Assembly: GCA_937872465.1 (NCBI GenBank)
Contig: CALMSR010000039.1
Coordinates: 186,001 to 250,000 of the forward strand
Source of the DNA: an uncultured Paracoccaceae bacterium
GTDB lineage: Bacteria > Pseudomonadota > Alphaproteobacteria > Rhodobacterales > Rhodobacteraceae
DNA: 64,000 bases
Direction of reading: 5' to 3'
The notes below the pieces were generated by a model, which saw only the letters and a list, made by a program, of their open reading frames with translations, made no database searches and was not told where the DNA came from. Positions 8,367-18,300 of the stretch are shown one piece after another (position 1 is the first letter of the stretch; each line of letters opens with the position of its first letter). The translations under genes and the position numbers were made by a program.

Positions 8367-9212
8367 ATGTTCCCCCGTCCCATCGAACAGACCGCGCCCA
8401 CGACGCAGCTCCTCTACAAGCTGGCGCTGCCGGCCGCGCTGCTGCTGTGGCTCCTGCCCCTCCTCGGCGTCGCCGTCACCTCGGTCCGACCGTCGAGCGA
8501 TCTCGCGGCCGGCAACTACTTCGGCTGGCCCTCGGCCTTCGCCTGGCAAAACTACGTCGAGGTCTTCACGAACTCCCCGATCGGACAGTACATCCTGAAC
8601 TCGTTCAAGGTGACGATTCCGGCGGTCATCGGCGCGGTCGCGCTCTCGTGCATGACCGGCTTCGCGCTCGGCATCTACAAGTTCCGCTCCAACCTGCTGA
8701 TCTTCTTCCTGTTCGTCGCCGGCAACTTCGTGCCGGCCCAGATCCTGATGATCCCGGTGCGGAACCTGACGCTGCAGCTCGGCCTCTACAACTCGACGAG
8801 CGGCCTCGTCCTCTTCCACATCGCGTTCCAGGCCGGATTCTGCACGCTCTTCATGCGCAACTTCATCCGCGCCCTGCCGCGCGAGCTGATCGAGGCGGCG
8901 CGGGTCGAGGGCGTCTCCGAGGTCCGCATCTTCTGGTACGTGGTGCTGCCGCTGATGCGGCCGGCCCTCGCCGCGCTCGCCGTCCTGGTCTTCACCTTCG
9001 TCTGGAACGACTACTTCTGGGCGACGGTCCTGACGCAGAGCGCCGCGAGCCAGCCGGTGACCGCCGGGCTCTACGCGCTAAACGGCCAGTGGATCGCCGC
9101 TTGGCAGCTCGTCTCGGCCGGCTCGATCGTCGCCGCGCTGCCGCCGGTGCTGATGTTCTTCCTGATGCAGCGCCACTTCATCGCCGGCCTGACGCTCGGC
9201 GCGGTGAAGTGA
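8367..9212 (+). CDS. Sugar ABC transporter permease, MalG/UgpE type
   Basis: This 281-aa second membrane subunit has an N-terminal transmembrane segment (residues 13-35), several more hydrophobic helices, and the EAA loop ELIEAARVEGVSEVRIFWYV in the C-terminal third. It starts four bases after the first permease. Its TGA overlaps the GTG start of the alpha-galactosidase gene (GTGA), so transport and hydrolysis are translationally linked. Confidence 0.93.
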   Translation: MFPRPIEQTAPTTQLLYKLALPAALLLWLLPLLGVAVTSVRPSSDLAAGNYFGWPSAFAWQNYVEVFTNSPIGQYILNSFKVTIPAVIGAVALSCMTGFALGIYKFRSNLLIFFLFVAGNFVPAQILMIPVRNLTLQLGLYNSTSGLVLFHIAFQAGFCTLFMRNFIRALPRELIEAARVEGVSEVRIFWYVVLPLMRPALAALAVLVFTFVWNDYFWATVLTQSAASQPVTAGLYALNGQWIAAWQLVSAGSIVAALPPVLMFFLMQRHFIAGLTLGAVK

Positions 9213-11287
9213 TCCGGACCTGGCGCCTCGACGACGGGCGCCAGACCCTCGCGCTGGCCTCGGACGGCGGCGTCCCCTGGATCGTGCACTGGGGCGCGCC
9301 GCTCGCCCCCGGCGAGGACCTCGCCGAGCTGGCGCGCGCCGGCGCGGGCGACCTGTCGGGCGGCATGCTCGACGCGCTGCCGCCGCTCTCTCTCTGCCCC
9401 GAGGCCCGGCTGAGCTTCCAGGGCCAGCCCGGCCTCGACATCGCCGAAGCCGAGGGCCGGGCCCTCCTTCCGCTCCTTCGCCTGGAGGACGCCGCGGAAG
9501 GGCCGGAGGGCCTCGCGATCACCTGCCGCGACCCCGGGCTCGGGCTGACCTGGCGCGCCCGGATCGCCGCGGACGGCCACGGCATCCTGGTGCTGCGCGC
9601 GGAGCTCGAGTCGCGGCTGCCGATCCGCCTCCGCTGGCTGGCGGCCCCAGTCGTCCCCGGACCGCAGCTCGCGGGCGAGATCATCGACCTCGCAGGCCGC
9701 TGGACGCGCGAGCTCGAGATCGTCCGCACGCCCTGGTCGCCGGGCATGCGGGCGCGCGAGGCCCGCACCGGCCGATCCGGCCACGAGCACCCGCCCTTCG
9801 CCTTCTTTCCCGGCCTCGGCGCCAGCGACACCACCGGCGAGGTGCACGCCCTCGCCTACGGCTGGTCCGGCGGCCACCGCATGGTGGCGGAGGAGCTCGC
9901 CGACGGCCGGCGCCAGATCCAGTTCGGCAACGCCACCGGCGGCGAGACCGTGCCCGGGACCCGCTTCGCCACCGCCCCGCTCTACGCAGCCTTCTCGACC
10001 GAGGGCCTCAACGGCGTCGCCGTCGTCTTCCAGCGGCTGGTGCGCGACCGCCTCGCGCCCTGGCCCGACCGCGCCCGCCCGCGCCCGGTCCACTACAACT
10101 GCTGGGAGGCGGTCTATTTCGACCACGACCTCGACAGCCTGGCCACCATCGCCGACAGGGCGGCCGCGCTCGGCGCCGAGCGCTTCGTGCTCGACGACGG
10201 CTGGTTCGGCCGCCGCGACGACGACACCTCGAGCCTCGGCGACTGGCAGGTCGACCGGCGCAAGTGGCCGCAAGGCCTGACGCCGCTGATCGAGCACGTG
10301 CACCGCCGCGGCATGGCCTTCGGCCTCTGGGTCGAGCCCGAGATGGTCAACCCCGACAGCGAGCTTAACCGCGCCCATCCCGACTGGGCGCTCGGCCCCG
10401 CCGACCAGACCCTCGGCCGCTTCCAGCTCGTTCTCGACCTCGGCAAGCCGGAGGTGCGCGACCACCTCTTCGGCGTCCTTTCCGCCCTGCTCGCCGAATA
10501 CCCGATCGACTACCTGAAGTGGGACCACAACCGGCTCCTGCCCGTGGTCGACGCCGCGCAGGCCCGCGGGCTTTACGACCTGCTCGACCGTCTCCGCGCC
10601 GCCCACCCCGCTGTCGAGATCGAGTCCTGCGCCTCGGGCGGCGGCCGCATCGACTTCGGCATCCTCGCCCGCACCTGCCGCATCTGGCTCTCGGATTCGA
10701 ACGACGCCATCGAGCGGCTGCGCATGCAGCACGAGGCGGCGCTGATCCTGCCCGCCGCCGTCACCGGCAGCCACGTCGGCCCGCGCACCTCGCACTCCTC
10801 CGGCCGCACGCTGCCGATGGCCTTCCGCGCCTGGGTCGCCGCCCAGCGGCACATGGGCTTCGAGATGGACCTGCGCGAGCTGACCGAGGACGAGGCGGCG
10901 ACCCTCGCCCGCGTCACCGCCTGGTGGAAGCAGAACCGGGGCTGGATGATGCGGGCCGACATCCTGCGCCTCCCGACCGGCGACCCGTCCCTGACCGCCG
11001 AGCTCCATCGCGCCGAGGACGGCCGCCGCTTCGTCGCCTTCGCCGGCCGGTCCGCCTCCTCGCCCCAGATCCTGCCCCGGCCGCTGCGCCTGACCGGCCT
11101 CGACCCGGCCGCCCGCTACGAGATGCGCCTCGCCAACCCCGAGGACGCGCCGCCCCAGAGCCGCGGCCCCGTGGCGCTGAAGGCGGGCCCGGTCACCCTG
11201 ACCGGCTCGGCGCTGATGGCCGCCGGCCTCACCCTGCCCGTCGCCTGGCCCGCGACCATGTGGGTCATCGAGGGGCGGACTCTGTGA
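9209..11287 (+). CDS. Alpha-galactosidase, GH36 family
   Basis: This 692-aa glycoside hydrolase should release galactose from melibiose- or raffinose-type alpha-galactosides. No signal peptide is seen, so it acts in the cytoplasm after import. The nucleophile is Asp439 in YLKWDHNR and the likely acid/base is Asp496 in WLSDSND. VLDDGWFGRRDDD, EPEMVNPDS, CASGGGRID and GSHVGPRTSHSS are also diagnostic of GH36. The start is GTG at 9209, overlapping the permease stop. The frame stays open far upstream, but only out of register with the real permease gene. Length fits GH36 proteins of about 700 aa. Confidence 0.93.
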   Translation: MIRTWRLDDGRQTLALASDGGVPWIVHWGAPLAPGEDLAELARAGAGDLSGGMLDALPPLSLCPEARLSFQGQPGLDIAEAEGRALLPLLRLEDAAEGPEGLAITCRDPGLGLTWRARIAADGHGILVLRAELESRLPIRLRWLAAPVVPGPQLAGEIIDLAGRWTRELEIVRTPWSPGMRAREARTGRSGHEHPPFAFFPGLGASDTTGEVHALAYGWSGGHRMVAEELADGRRQIQFGNATGGETVPGTRFATAPLYAAFSTEGLNGVAVVFQRLVRDRLAPWPDRARPRPVHYNCWEAVYFDHDLDSLATIADRAAALGAERFVLDDGWFGRRDDDTSSLGDWQVDRRKWPQGLTPLIEHVHRRGMAFGLWVEPEMVNPDSELNRAHPDWALGPADQTLGRFQLVLDLGKPEVRDHLFGVLSALLAEYPIDYLKWDHNRLLPVVDAAQARGLYDLLDRLRAAHPAVEIESCASGGGRIDFGILARTCRIWLSDSNDAIERLRMQHEAALILPAAVTGSHVGPRTSHSSGRTLPMAFRAWVAAQRHMGFEMDLRELTEDEAATLARVTAWWKQNRGWMMRADILRLPTGDPSLTAELHRAEDGRRFVAFAGRSASSPQILPRPLRLTGLDPAARYEMRLANPEDAPPQSRGPVALKAGPVTLTGSALMAAGLTLPVAWPATMWVIEGRTL

Positions 11288-11297
11288 AGGAGCGACG

Positions 11298-13547
11298 ATG
11301 CGTTCATTGACCGCGTTCAACGACGGCTGGGTCTTCCACGACGGCTTCGACGACGAACTGATGACGGAGCCTCGGCCCGGGCAGGCCGTCAGGCTGCCGC
11401 ACTCCGCCGTCGAGCTGCCGCTTGCCTACTTCGACGAGACCGTCTACCAGCGCCCCTTCGGCTACCAGAAGGTGCTCGCCTGGAGCGACGCATTCGAGGG
11501 CCGCGAGGTCTCGCTGGTCTTCGACGGCGCCATGGCCGACGCGGTCGTCTACCTGAACGGCGAGAAGGTGGCGGCCCACCTGGACGGCTACACGCCGTTC
11601 GAGGCGAGGCTGACCGAGCACCTGCGGCGCGGCGGAAACCTGGTCACGGTGCGGATCGACGGCAGCGAGAACCCCGGCATCCCGCCGTTCGGCGGCCAGA
11701 TCGACTATCTGACCTACGCCGGCATCTACCGCGACGTCTGGCTCAAGGTCGTGGACCGGGTCTCGATCGAGCGCATCAAGATCGAGGCCCGTGACGTCCT
11801 CGCCGACACCAGGTCACTGTCAGTGCGCTGCGAGATCCGCAACGCCGGCGACGCGGGGCGCGGCACGCTCGCCACCCGCCTGCGCGACGCCGATGGCCGG
11901 GAGATCGCCCGTGCCGACGCGCCGCTCGCGGGCGACGCGGTGACGCTCCAGATGGCGGGACTCGCTGGCGTCGCGCTCTGGGATATCGACAATCCGGCCC
12001 TCTACGACGTGGAGGTCGTGCTCGACAGCCTTGGCGGCTCCGACCGGCTGGTCACGCGCTTCGGGTTCCGCAGCGCCGAGTTCACGCCCGACGGCTTTCG
12101 CCTCAACGGGCGCCCTCTGAAGATCCGCGGCCTCAACCGCCATCAGGCATGGCCCCATGTCGGATACGCCATGGGCCGGCGTGCCCAGGAGCGCGACGCG
12201 GAGATCCTCAAGCACGAGCTGAAGTGCAACCTCGTGCGCACCTCGCACTACCCGCAGTCGCCGTGGTTCCTCGACCATTGCGACCGCATCGGGCTGCTGG
12301 TCTTCGAGGAGATCCCCGGCTGGCAGCACATCGGCGACGCGGCCTGGCAGCGCGAGGCGATCGCCAACGTCCGCCGCATGATCGAGCGCGACTGGAACCA
12401 CCCCTCGATCGTGATCTGGGGTGTGCGCATCAACGAGTCCCAGGACAGCCACGACTTCTATGTCGAGACGAACCGCCTCGCCCGCGCGCTCGACCCGACC
12501 CGGCCGACCGGGGGCGTGCGCTACATCACCGACAGCGAGCTGCTCGAGGACGTCTACACGATGAACGACTTCGGCCTCGGCTCCGAGGAGCTGCCCGGCG
12601 CCAACCGCGGGCGCGTCCCGCTGCGGCCCCGGGCCGAGGTCACCGGCCTCTCCCGCCCGGTGCCGTACCTGATCACCGAGTTCAATGGCCACATGTTCCC
12701 GACCAAGCGCGGCGACCACGAGCAGCGCCAGGCCGAGCACGTCACCCGCTACCTCCAGGTGCTGAACGCGGCCTACGGCGATCCCGAGATCGCCGGCTGC
12801 ATCGGCTGGTGCATGTTCGACTACAACACCCACAAGGATTTCGGCTCGGGCGACCGCATCTGTCACCACGGCGTGCTCGACATGTACCGCGAGCCGAAGT
12901 TCGCCGCCTGGGTCTACGCGAGCCAGGCCGATCCCGCCGACGGCATCGTCATGAAGCCCGTGACCTACTGGGCACGCGGCGAGCGCAACATTGGCGGGGC
13001 GCTGCCGCTCATCGTGCTCACCAACTGCGACGAGGTCGAGTTCCGCTACGGCAGCGCGCTCGTGAAGCGGATCGCGCCCGACCGGGAGGCCTATCCGCAC
13101 TTGCCGCACGCCCCGGTGGTCATCGACCACCGGCACTTCTCGCCGGACGAGCTCGGGCTGTGGGGCGAGAGCTGGGCCGGTCTCACCCTGCGCGGGCTGA
13201 TCGGCGGCGAGGTGGTGGCCGAGCTGCGGATGGTCGCCGACCCGGTCGCGACCCGGCTCGAGGTCGTGGCGGACGACCACCGGCTTCTCGCGTCGGAGAA
13301 GGACGCCGTGCGGGTGATCGTGCGGGCGCTGGATCAAGCCGGCTCTCTGCTGCCCTTCCTGCACGACCCGGTGACGGTTCGCGTGACCGGGCCGGCGCGC
13401 GTGATCGGTCCCGAGGTGCTGACCCTCACGGGAGGGACGACCGGGTTCTGTCTGGAGACGCTCGGAGCGGCGGGACCGATCGGCCTCGAGGTGTCGTCCC
13501 CGCGCTTCGCTTCGGTCCACCTCGCGCTCGAAGCCGTCGCCGGCTGA
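11298..13547 (+). CDS. GH2 family beta-galactosidase / beta-glucuronidase-like enzyme
   Basis: This 749-aa GH2 enzyme has, in order, a sugar-binding jelly-roll domain (about 1-165, including FDGAMADAVVYLNGEKVA), an Ig-like domain (about 170-270), a TIM barrel (about 275-560) and a C-terminal Ig-like domain. The acid/base Glu380 is in RINESQD and the nucleophile Glu461 is in LITEFNGHMFP. There is no signal peptide, so it is cytoplasmic. It begins ten bases after the alpha-galactosidase stop with an AAGGAGCGA ribosome-binding site, and ends the rightward operon. Operon context favours a beta-galactoside substrate; GH2 specificity cannot be settled from sequence alone. Confidence 0.9.
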   Translation: MRSLTAFNDGWVFHDGFDDELMTEPRPGQAVRLPHSAVELPLAYFDETVYQRPFGYQKVLAWSDAFEGREVSLVFDGAMADAVVYLNGEKVAAHLDGYTPFEARLTEHLRRGGNLVTVRIDGSENPGIPPFGGQIDYLTYAGIYRDVWLKVVDRVSIERIKIEARDVLADTRSLSVRCEIRNAGDAGRGTLATRLRDADGREIARADAPLAGDAVTLQMAGLAGVALWDIDNPALYDVEVVLDSLGGSDRLVTRFGFRSAEFTPDGFRLNGRPLKIRGLNRHQAWPHVGYAMGRRAQERDAEILKHELKCNLVRTSHYPQSPWFLDHCDRIGLLVFEEIPGWQHIGDAAWQREAIANVRRMIERDWNHPSIVIWGVRINESQDSHDFYVETNRLARALDPTRPTGGVRYITDSELLEDVYTMNDFGLGSEELPGANRGRVPLRPRAEVTGLSRPVPYLITEFNGHMFPTKRGDHEQRQAEHVTRYLQVLNAAYGDPEIAGCIGWCMFDYNTHKDFGSGDRICHHGVLDMYREPKFAAWVYASQADPADGIVMKPVTYWARGERNIGGALPLIVLTNCDEVEFRYGSALVKRIAPDREAYPHLPHAPVVIDHRHFSPDELGLWGESWAGLTLRGLIGGEVVAELRMVADPVATRLEVVADDHRLLASEKDAVRVIVRALDQAGSLLPFLHDPVTVRVTGPARVIGPEVLTLTGGTTGFCLETLGAAGPIGLEVSSPRFASVHLALEAVAG

Positions 13548-13597
13548 GAGCCCCCGGAGATCGCGGCGCGCTGCGCAGGGCGCCACTCGTCGAGCAA

Positions 13598-14203
13598 TCA
13601 GGTCCCGTCTCGGTCGATCCGTGGCGGCTTGATGCATCGAGGTTTGACACCAGCGGCAGGGATCGCGCCCTGCGTCTCCGCCAGCACCTCCTGCGCCACC
13701 TCGACGCCGGCGGCGCCGATCGTCGCGACCCCGTCCGCCCCTTCATCGTGCAGCGCTCGGCCAGCACATCGCGCGCCGGTGGCGTCTCCGCAGCGAAGGC
13801 GGCGCCCACTTCGGAAACCACTCGCCCCAGCTCCGCGCCGCACCGAAATCGATGTGGATGAAGCCGGGCGCGGGTAGCATCCGAAGGCCTTGAACCCGAC
13901 CGCGCGCGCCGCCGCCTCGAACACCTCCGGATCGTGGTTCGCCATGGCGATGTCGAAGGCGATGCCCCCCATGTGCTTCGAGCGCTTCGCGCCGCCGACG
14001 GCACGGTTGTGCTTGAGGCTGCGGTAGGCGGAGCGCACGATCAGCGGCTTGCCGAGCCGGTCGCGCAGCGCCTGCAGCCTGTCGAGGGCCGCCTCGTTCA
14101 CGAGCAGCTTGCCGGTGCCGCGGCAGGCGATCTCGGCCGGCGAGAAGTTCGGCCAGCGCCAGGCGGCCGCCGGCACGTCGCACCAGTGCGAATAGAGAGT
14201 CAT
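13598..14203 (-). pseudogene. Broken phage M15-type peptidase (endolysin)
   Basis: The first about 110 residues from ATG 14203 read as a D,D-carboxypeptidase-like M15 domain (NFSPAEIACRGTGKLLVNE, PLIVRSAYRSLKHNRAVGG, SKHMGGIAFDIAMANHD). They carry the SxxH..D zinc-site pattern. Near 13875 the family continuation (GFIHIDFGAARSWGEWFP) jumps frame. Further pieces (FAAETPPARDVLAE; then GVATIGAAGVEVAQ.VLAETQ) lie in alternating frames down to 13598. At least three or four frameshifts are needed, so no complete enzyme can be made. It is the last gene of the prophage late operon, where endolysins usually lie. Sequencing error alone is unlikely to explain so many shifts. Confidence 0.8.
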
Positions 14204-14225
14204 GGAGTCCTCCGGAAACAAGAAA

Positions 14226-14242
14226 GCCCGCCAAGGGCGGGC
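14226..14242 (-). terminator. Hairpin with short T-tract, putative terminator
   Basis: On the minus strand a 7-bp stem GCCCGCC / GGCGGGC with loop CTT is followed by TTTCTTG. It lies between the membrane protein gene ending at 14273 and the broken endolysin, so it may terminate or attenuate the late operon before the lysis gene. Confidence 0.5.
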
Positions 14243-14272
14243 CGGGACGGATGCGAAGTGAGGCTGGTCAGG

Positions 14273-14563
14273 TCACGGGTTCGGGCCGAACCACCGGAGC
14301 TTCATGGCGATGCCCGCGAGCAGCGCGATCAGGATGCCGGTGGTGATTACGTGCACCGCGGTCTGCACCGCAGTGCGGCGCACGAAGCTGATGCATTCCA
14401 GGAGCGAGCGCATGTCGTGGATGGTCAGCACGGCATCGTTGCCACCGAGCCCGACGTCGGAGAGCGCCCGGCGCGCACCCGCCTCGGCAGCGCGCGCGAG
14501 CAGCAGTTCGAGCTCGGCATCGGACATGCGGACATGGCCCGCGTCACCCTTCGGCGGAGTCAT
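14273..14563 (-). CDS. Small membrane protein, holin-like (DUF6127 type)
   Basis: A 96-aa protein with a charged Glu/Ala/Arg N-terminal part. One long hydrophobic helix near the C-terminus (about residues 66-87, AVQTAVHVITTGILIALLAG) precedes a short basic tail. It resembles the small membrane proteins placed after tail-tip genes in Rhodobacterales prophages and GTA-like clusters, which I recall as DUF6127. The location just before the endolysin remnant suggests a holin or lysis-accessory role, but this is inference. Confidence 0.7.
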   Translation of the reverse strand: MTPPKGDAGHVRMSDAELELLLARAAEAGARRALSDVGLGGNDAVLTIHDMRSLLECISFVRRTAVQTAVHVITTGILIALLAGIAMKLRWFGPNP

Positions 14564-14587
14564 GGCTCTGTCTCCTCTGGCTCGGGG

Positions 14588-15334
14588 TCAGGACTGCGGC
14601 ACACGCGGCAGCAGGTAGTGGATGGTGATCCGCACCGCGCCGCCGGTGAAGCCGCCGCCGCCCGCGGTCAACCGGATCGGGGTCGTGGCATAGAAGGCCT
14701 GCGGACCGATCACGCCCGCATTGGTGCTGCCGGCGGCGATCCCGAGCGAGCCGCCGAACTTTGAGGGCTCGCCGGCGATGCCGCAGTCGTAGGACGTGGC
14801 GCCGGTGATGGCGGTCACGGTACGGGTCGAGACACCGAGCACGATCGCCCGGTCGGGGATGGTGATGGTGGAGTCGATGCTGGCGCCGGAGAGCCCCGAC
14901 AGCAGCTCCTCGGCGACGGCCACATCGATGGCGCTGCCGGCCGGGCCCTCGGCGACCCGGGTGGTGGCGGCGAGCGCGATCAGCCCGAGCGCCGTCTCGA
15001 GCCGTTCCCAGGCGGCGCCCGTCCAGATGACGAGGGTTGCCTCGTCCTCGACCCAGGCTCGCCAGCCCGGCCGCGGGACGAGGCGCATCCATGACCCGTC
15101 GACCCAGTAGGCGACGCTGCCGTCCCAGCCGGTCCAGACACCGGTCGCGCCCGCGACGACGATGTAGCGGTCGCCGTCGGCCGGCGCGCCGGCCGGCGCG
15201 ATCAGGTCGCGGTCGAGAACGGCGAGCTGCACGAGTCCATCGAGCAGCCGCAGCGCCTCGTTGACGGTGACGTGCTTCTGCGCCTGGCTGGCGAGCAGAT
15301 ACGGCAGCAGGAGATGCGTGGTCGCATCGGTCAT
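14588..15334 (-). CDS. DUF2793 domain protein, tail-associated
   Basis: A 248-aa protein whose N-terminal half (LPYLLASQAQKHVTVNEALR, then repeated W-containing strands such as GVWTGWDGSVAYWVDGSW) is the DUF2793 domain found after GTA gp15-type genes. The C-terminal half (about 120-245) is beta-rich and Gly/Thr-rich, like a fibre or adhesin knob. It probably forms a tail-tip or receptor-binding appendage. It begins 12 bp after the end of the large host-specificity gene. Confidence 0.78.
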   Translation of the reverse strand: MTDATTHLLLPYLLASQAQKHVTVNEALRLLDGLVQLAVLDRDLIAPAGAPADGDRYIVVAGATGVWTGWDGSVAYWVDGSWMRLVPRPGWRAWVEDEATLVIWTGAAWERLETALGLIALAATTRVAEGPAGSAIDVAVAEELLSGLSGASIDSTITIPDRAIVLGVSTRTVTAITGATSYDCGIAGEPSKFGGSLGIAAGSTNAGVIGPQAFYATTPIRLTAGGGGFTGGAVRITIHYLLPRVPQS

Positions 15335-15346
15335 GGGCTGGCCTCT

Positions 15347-18300
15347 TCAGAACTGGAGAGTGGCGGACTTGGGCGAACCCCGCCCGACGAGGGCGGAGAG
15401 CTGGTAGATGCGGACGTCGAGCGCGTCGCCGAGACCGAGCAGCGCGCCCCAGTCTGCGGTCTGCTGAGCGCCTGTGTAGGTGACGCTGGTTGCGCTGGAT
15501 CTCAGCATCCGCTTCACCGTGGCACCGTCGAGGATCTCGACCTCGTAGGACTCGCTCTCCTCGGCGAGCGGCACCTCGGCCGCGGTCCAGCTGTCGGCCG
15601 CGAGCGCCCGAGAGCGGCGCGTCCAGCGGATCACGAGATCGCCGGGCTCCCGCGTCGTTCGCCACGGCTGGGCGACGTGGGCGACCGAGAACGGCCGCAG
15701 GCCCATGCCCTCCGGCGTAAGGCTGAGCTGCCGGTAAGATCGGTCCGCCACCGGCTTCGATGCCGGGCCCACCCGCCAGTTGGCCGCGAGCCCGAGCGCC
15801 GCTTGCGCGACCGGCAGCGGCGCCAGCGCGTCGTCGAAGACCACGACCCGCGCGCCGGCCGGCGCCGGTGCTCCAATCGCACCCTCGGTACCGCGCTGGC
15901 CGCGCAGCAGCCGCGACAGCCGATAGCGCCCCGGCGCGATCAGCTCGGCGGCGCCGAACTGCAGCACCTCCCAGACGCCCGGGGTCTCCTCGACGGCGAG
16001 CGCATTGCCCCCACCAAGGAGCGCGAGGTCGGCGACGCTCGCGAGCGTTCCATAGACGAGATCGACGATCGCGACGTTGCCGAGGTCGAAGCGCGAAACC
16101 GGCCCGGGGTAGAGATCGGCGGCGAGCGTCCCGATCCGCGCCGGCCGGCCGAGGGTGGTGACGAGCTCGAAGCCATCCTCCCCGGGGCTCTTCCAGACCG
16201 CCACCCGGCCGGGCCACGGCACCGCGTGCACCGCCAGGAGCGGCTGGTGCGCCGGAAGCGACTCCCGGAGTTGCGGCAGGTCGAGCAGCGCCACCGTCGG
16301 GGGCCCATAGACGACCGGCCGCGGCACCCGCACATCGCGATCCGGACCCGGTGCGAGCCCGAAGGCGGCCGCATCGGTCCGCACCGCCTCGATCGCCCGT
16401 GCCCCGGCGTCGGAGACGCTGGTCAGCCGCAGCGCGGTCAGCCGGCCGTCATGGTCGAGTCGCACCACGTCGCCGGGATCGAGCGCCAGGCGCGACGGCG
16501 GCAGCCGGAACGACGCGGTCTCGCGGCCGACCCACTCCTCCATGAGCGCCCGGCGGCAGCGGCGGTCGGCGTCGCTGGCCACGGTGGCGATCGTGAAGCT
16601 CTCGGAGGTGACCCGCAGCGCCTCGCCGGTGGCGCGCCGCGCCTCGACCGTCACCGCGTCGTAGTCCTCCTCGGCGTTCAGCACCTGCCACTTCAGCGCC
16701 TGCGGCAGCTCGGTCTCCTGGGCGCGGACGAGCTCGATCACCTCGCCGTCCGCGCGTTCGCCCACCGCGAGATCGTCGAGCCCGAGCGTCGCCACCGGTC
16801 GCCGGTCGCGCGGCTGGAAGCGGAGGACGCCCTCGCTCTCGATCGCATCGAAGCCGAATTGCCGCGCCAGCGGCGCAATCGAGGCGCGCGGGCTTTCGAG
16901 GGCGGTGATCAGATAGCCGTGGACGACGTCAGCGAGTGCCGATGCGTCGATCTGGCTGTCGGGCAGGCCGGCGCGACGGCAGAGCTCGCGCACCAGCGCG
17001 CCGAGCGACACCGACCCGAGGCGGCCGTTGAGCCAGTGGCCGAGCCGCCAGTTATCGGCGTCGGTCCAGACGTCGCTCCGCGCCGGGAAGGCCGGAAAGG
17101 GGCGCGCGTCCCAGGTCCAGGCCGCGGTCTCGGCCGTGGTGATCATCCGCCCCGAGTAGACGCCGGACACCGGGTTGTTCGCCGGGTCGGCCCAGTACCC
17201 CAGCGCCGCCTCGAGGAAGCGACGCTGCACGGCATCGTCGCGCCAGCCACGCGAGAAATACGGCAGGAAGCTCTCGGCTGACTTCGGGTCGTAGAAGACG
17301 TTCGGCTGGTTCGGCCCCCGATCGACCGCCGGACAGCCGATCTCGGTGAAGCGGATCGGCTTGCTCTCCGGCTCCCACGCGGTCGTCGAGACGCTCTCGA
17401 CCCCGCCCGGACGATTGCGGTGCGGGTTTGACCACCAGTTTGGCAAGTCCTTGTAGCGGAACACCCACGGCTTGCCGTAGGCGCCATCGGTGATCGGCGT
17501 GCGGGTCTGCGCCTCGCGGTCGGCGGTGCCGGCGTAGTACCAGTCGAAGCCCTCGCCGCCCCCGATGTTCGACCGCAGGTAGTCGAGGTCGGTGATCGCG
17601 TCGAAGCTCGCCGCATCGAGATGGTCGAGCCCATCACGCCAGTCGGCGAGCGGCATGTAGTTGTCGATGCCGACGAAGTCGATCGCGGCGTCCGCCCAGA
17701 GCGGGTCGAGGTGGAAGAAGACGTCGCCCGAGCCGTCCTGCGGGTGATGCCCGAAGTACTCTGACCAGTCCGCGGCGTAGCTGAGATGCGTGTCCGTTCC
17801 GAGGACCCCTCGCACGTCGGCGGCGAGGTCGACGAGCGCGGCGATCGCCGGATAGCTCGACGCGCCACTCCGGACCTGCGTGATCCCGCGCAGCTCCGAG
17901 CCTACCAGGAAGGCATCGACACCGCCGGCTGCGGCGCAGAGATGCGCGTAGTGCAGGATCATCCTGCGCAGGCCCCAGTCGTCGGGATCGCCCTCCCACG
18001 CCACCCGCTCGCCGTCGACGTCGAAGTCCGACGGCTGGGCCGAGCCGAAGAAGTCGGCGACCTGGCCTCCGGCGGCGCCGCTCTTGTCCGCGCTGCCGGC
18101 GTAGCCGGCGGCCGGCGAGCAGGTGATCCGGCCGCGCCAGGGATAGGCCGGCTGGCCGATCGCGGCCGCGCTGTCCGAATACGGGTCGGGAAGCGTGTTT
18201 CCCGCGGCCACGTCCATCAGGATGAACGGATAGAAGGTGACGCGATAGCCGCGCGCCTTCAGATCCTTGATCGCCTGCACCACGGCGCTGTCGGCCGGCG

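Noticed and set aside
8447-9208. Open frame extending the alpha-galactosidase about 250 codons upstream
   Set aside because: It runs out of register through the clearly real MalG-type permease and has no family similarity; the GTG at 9209 gives the normal GH36 length.
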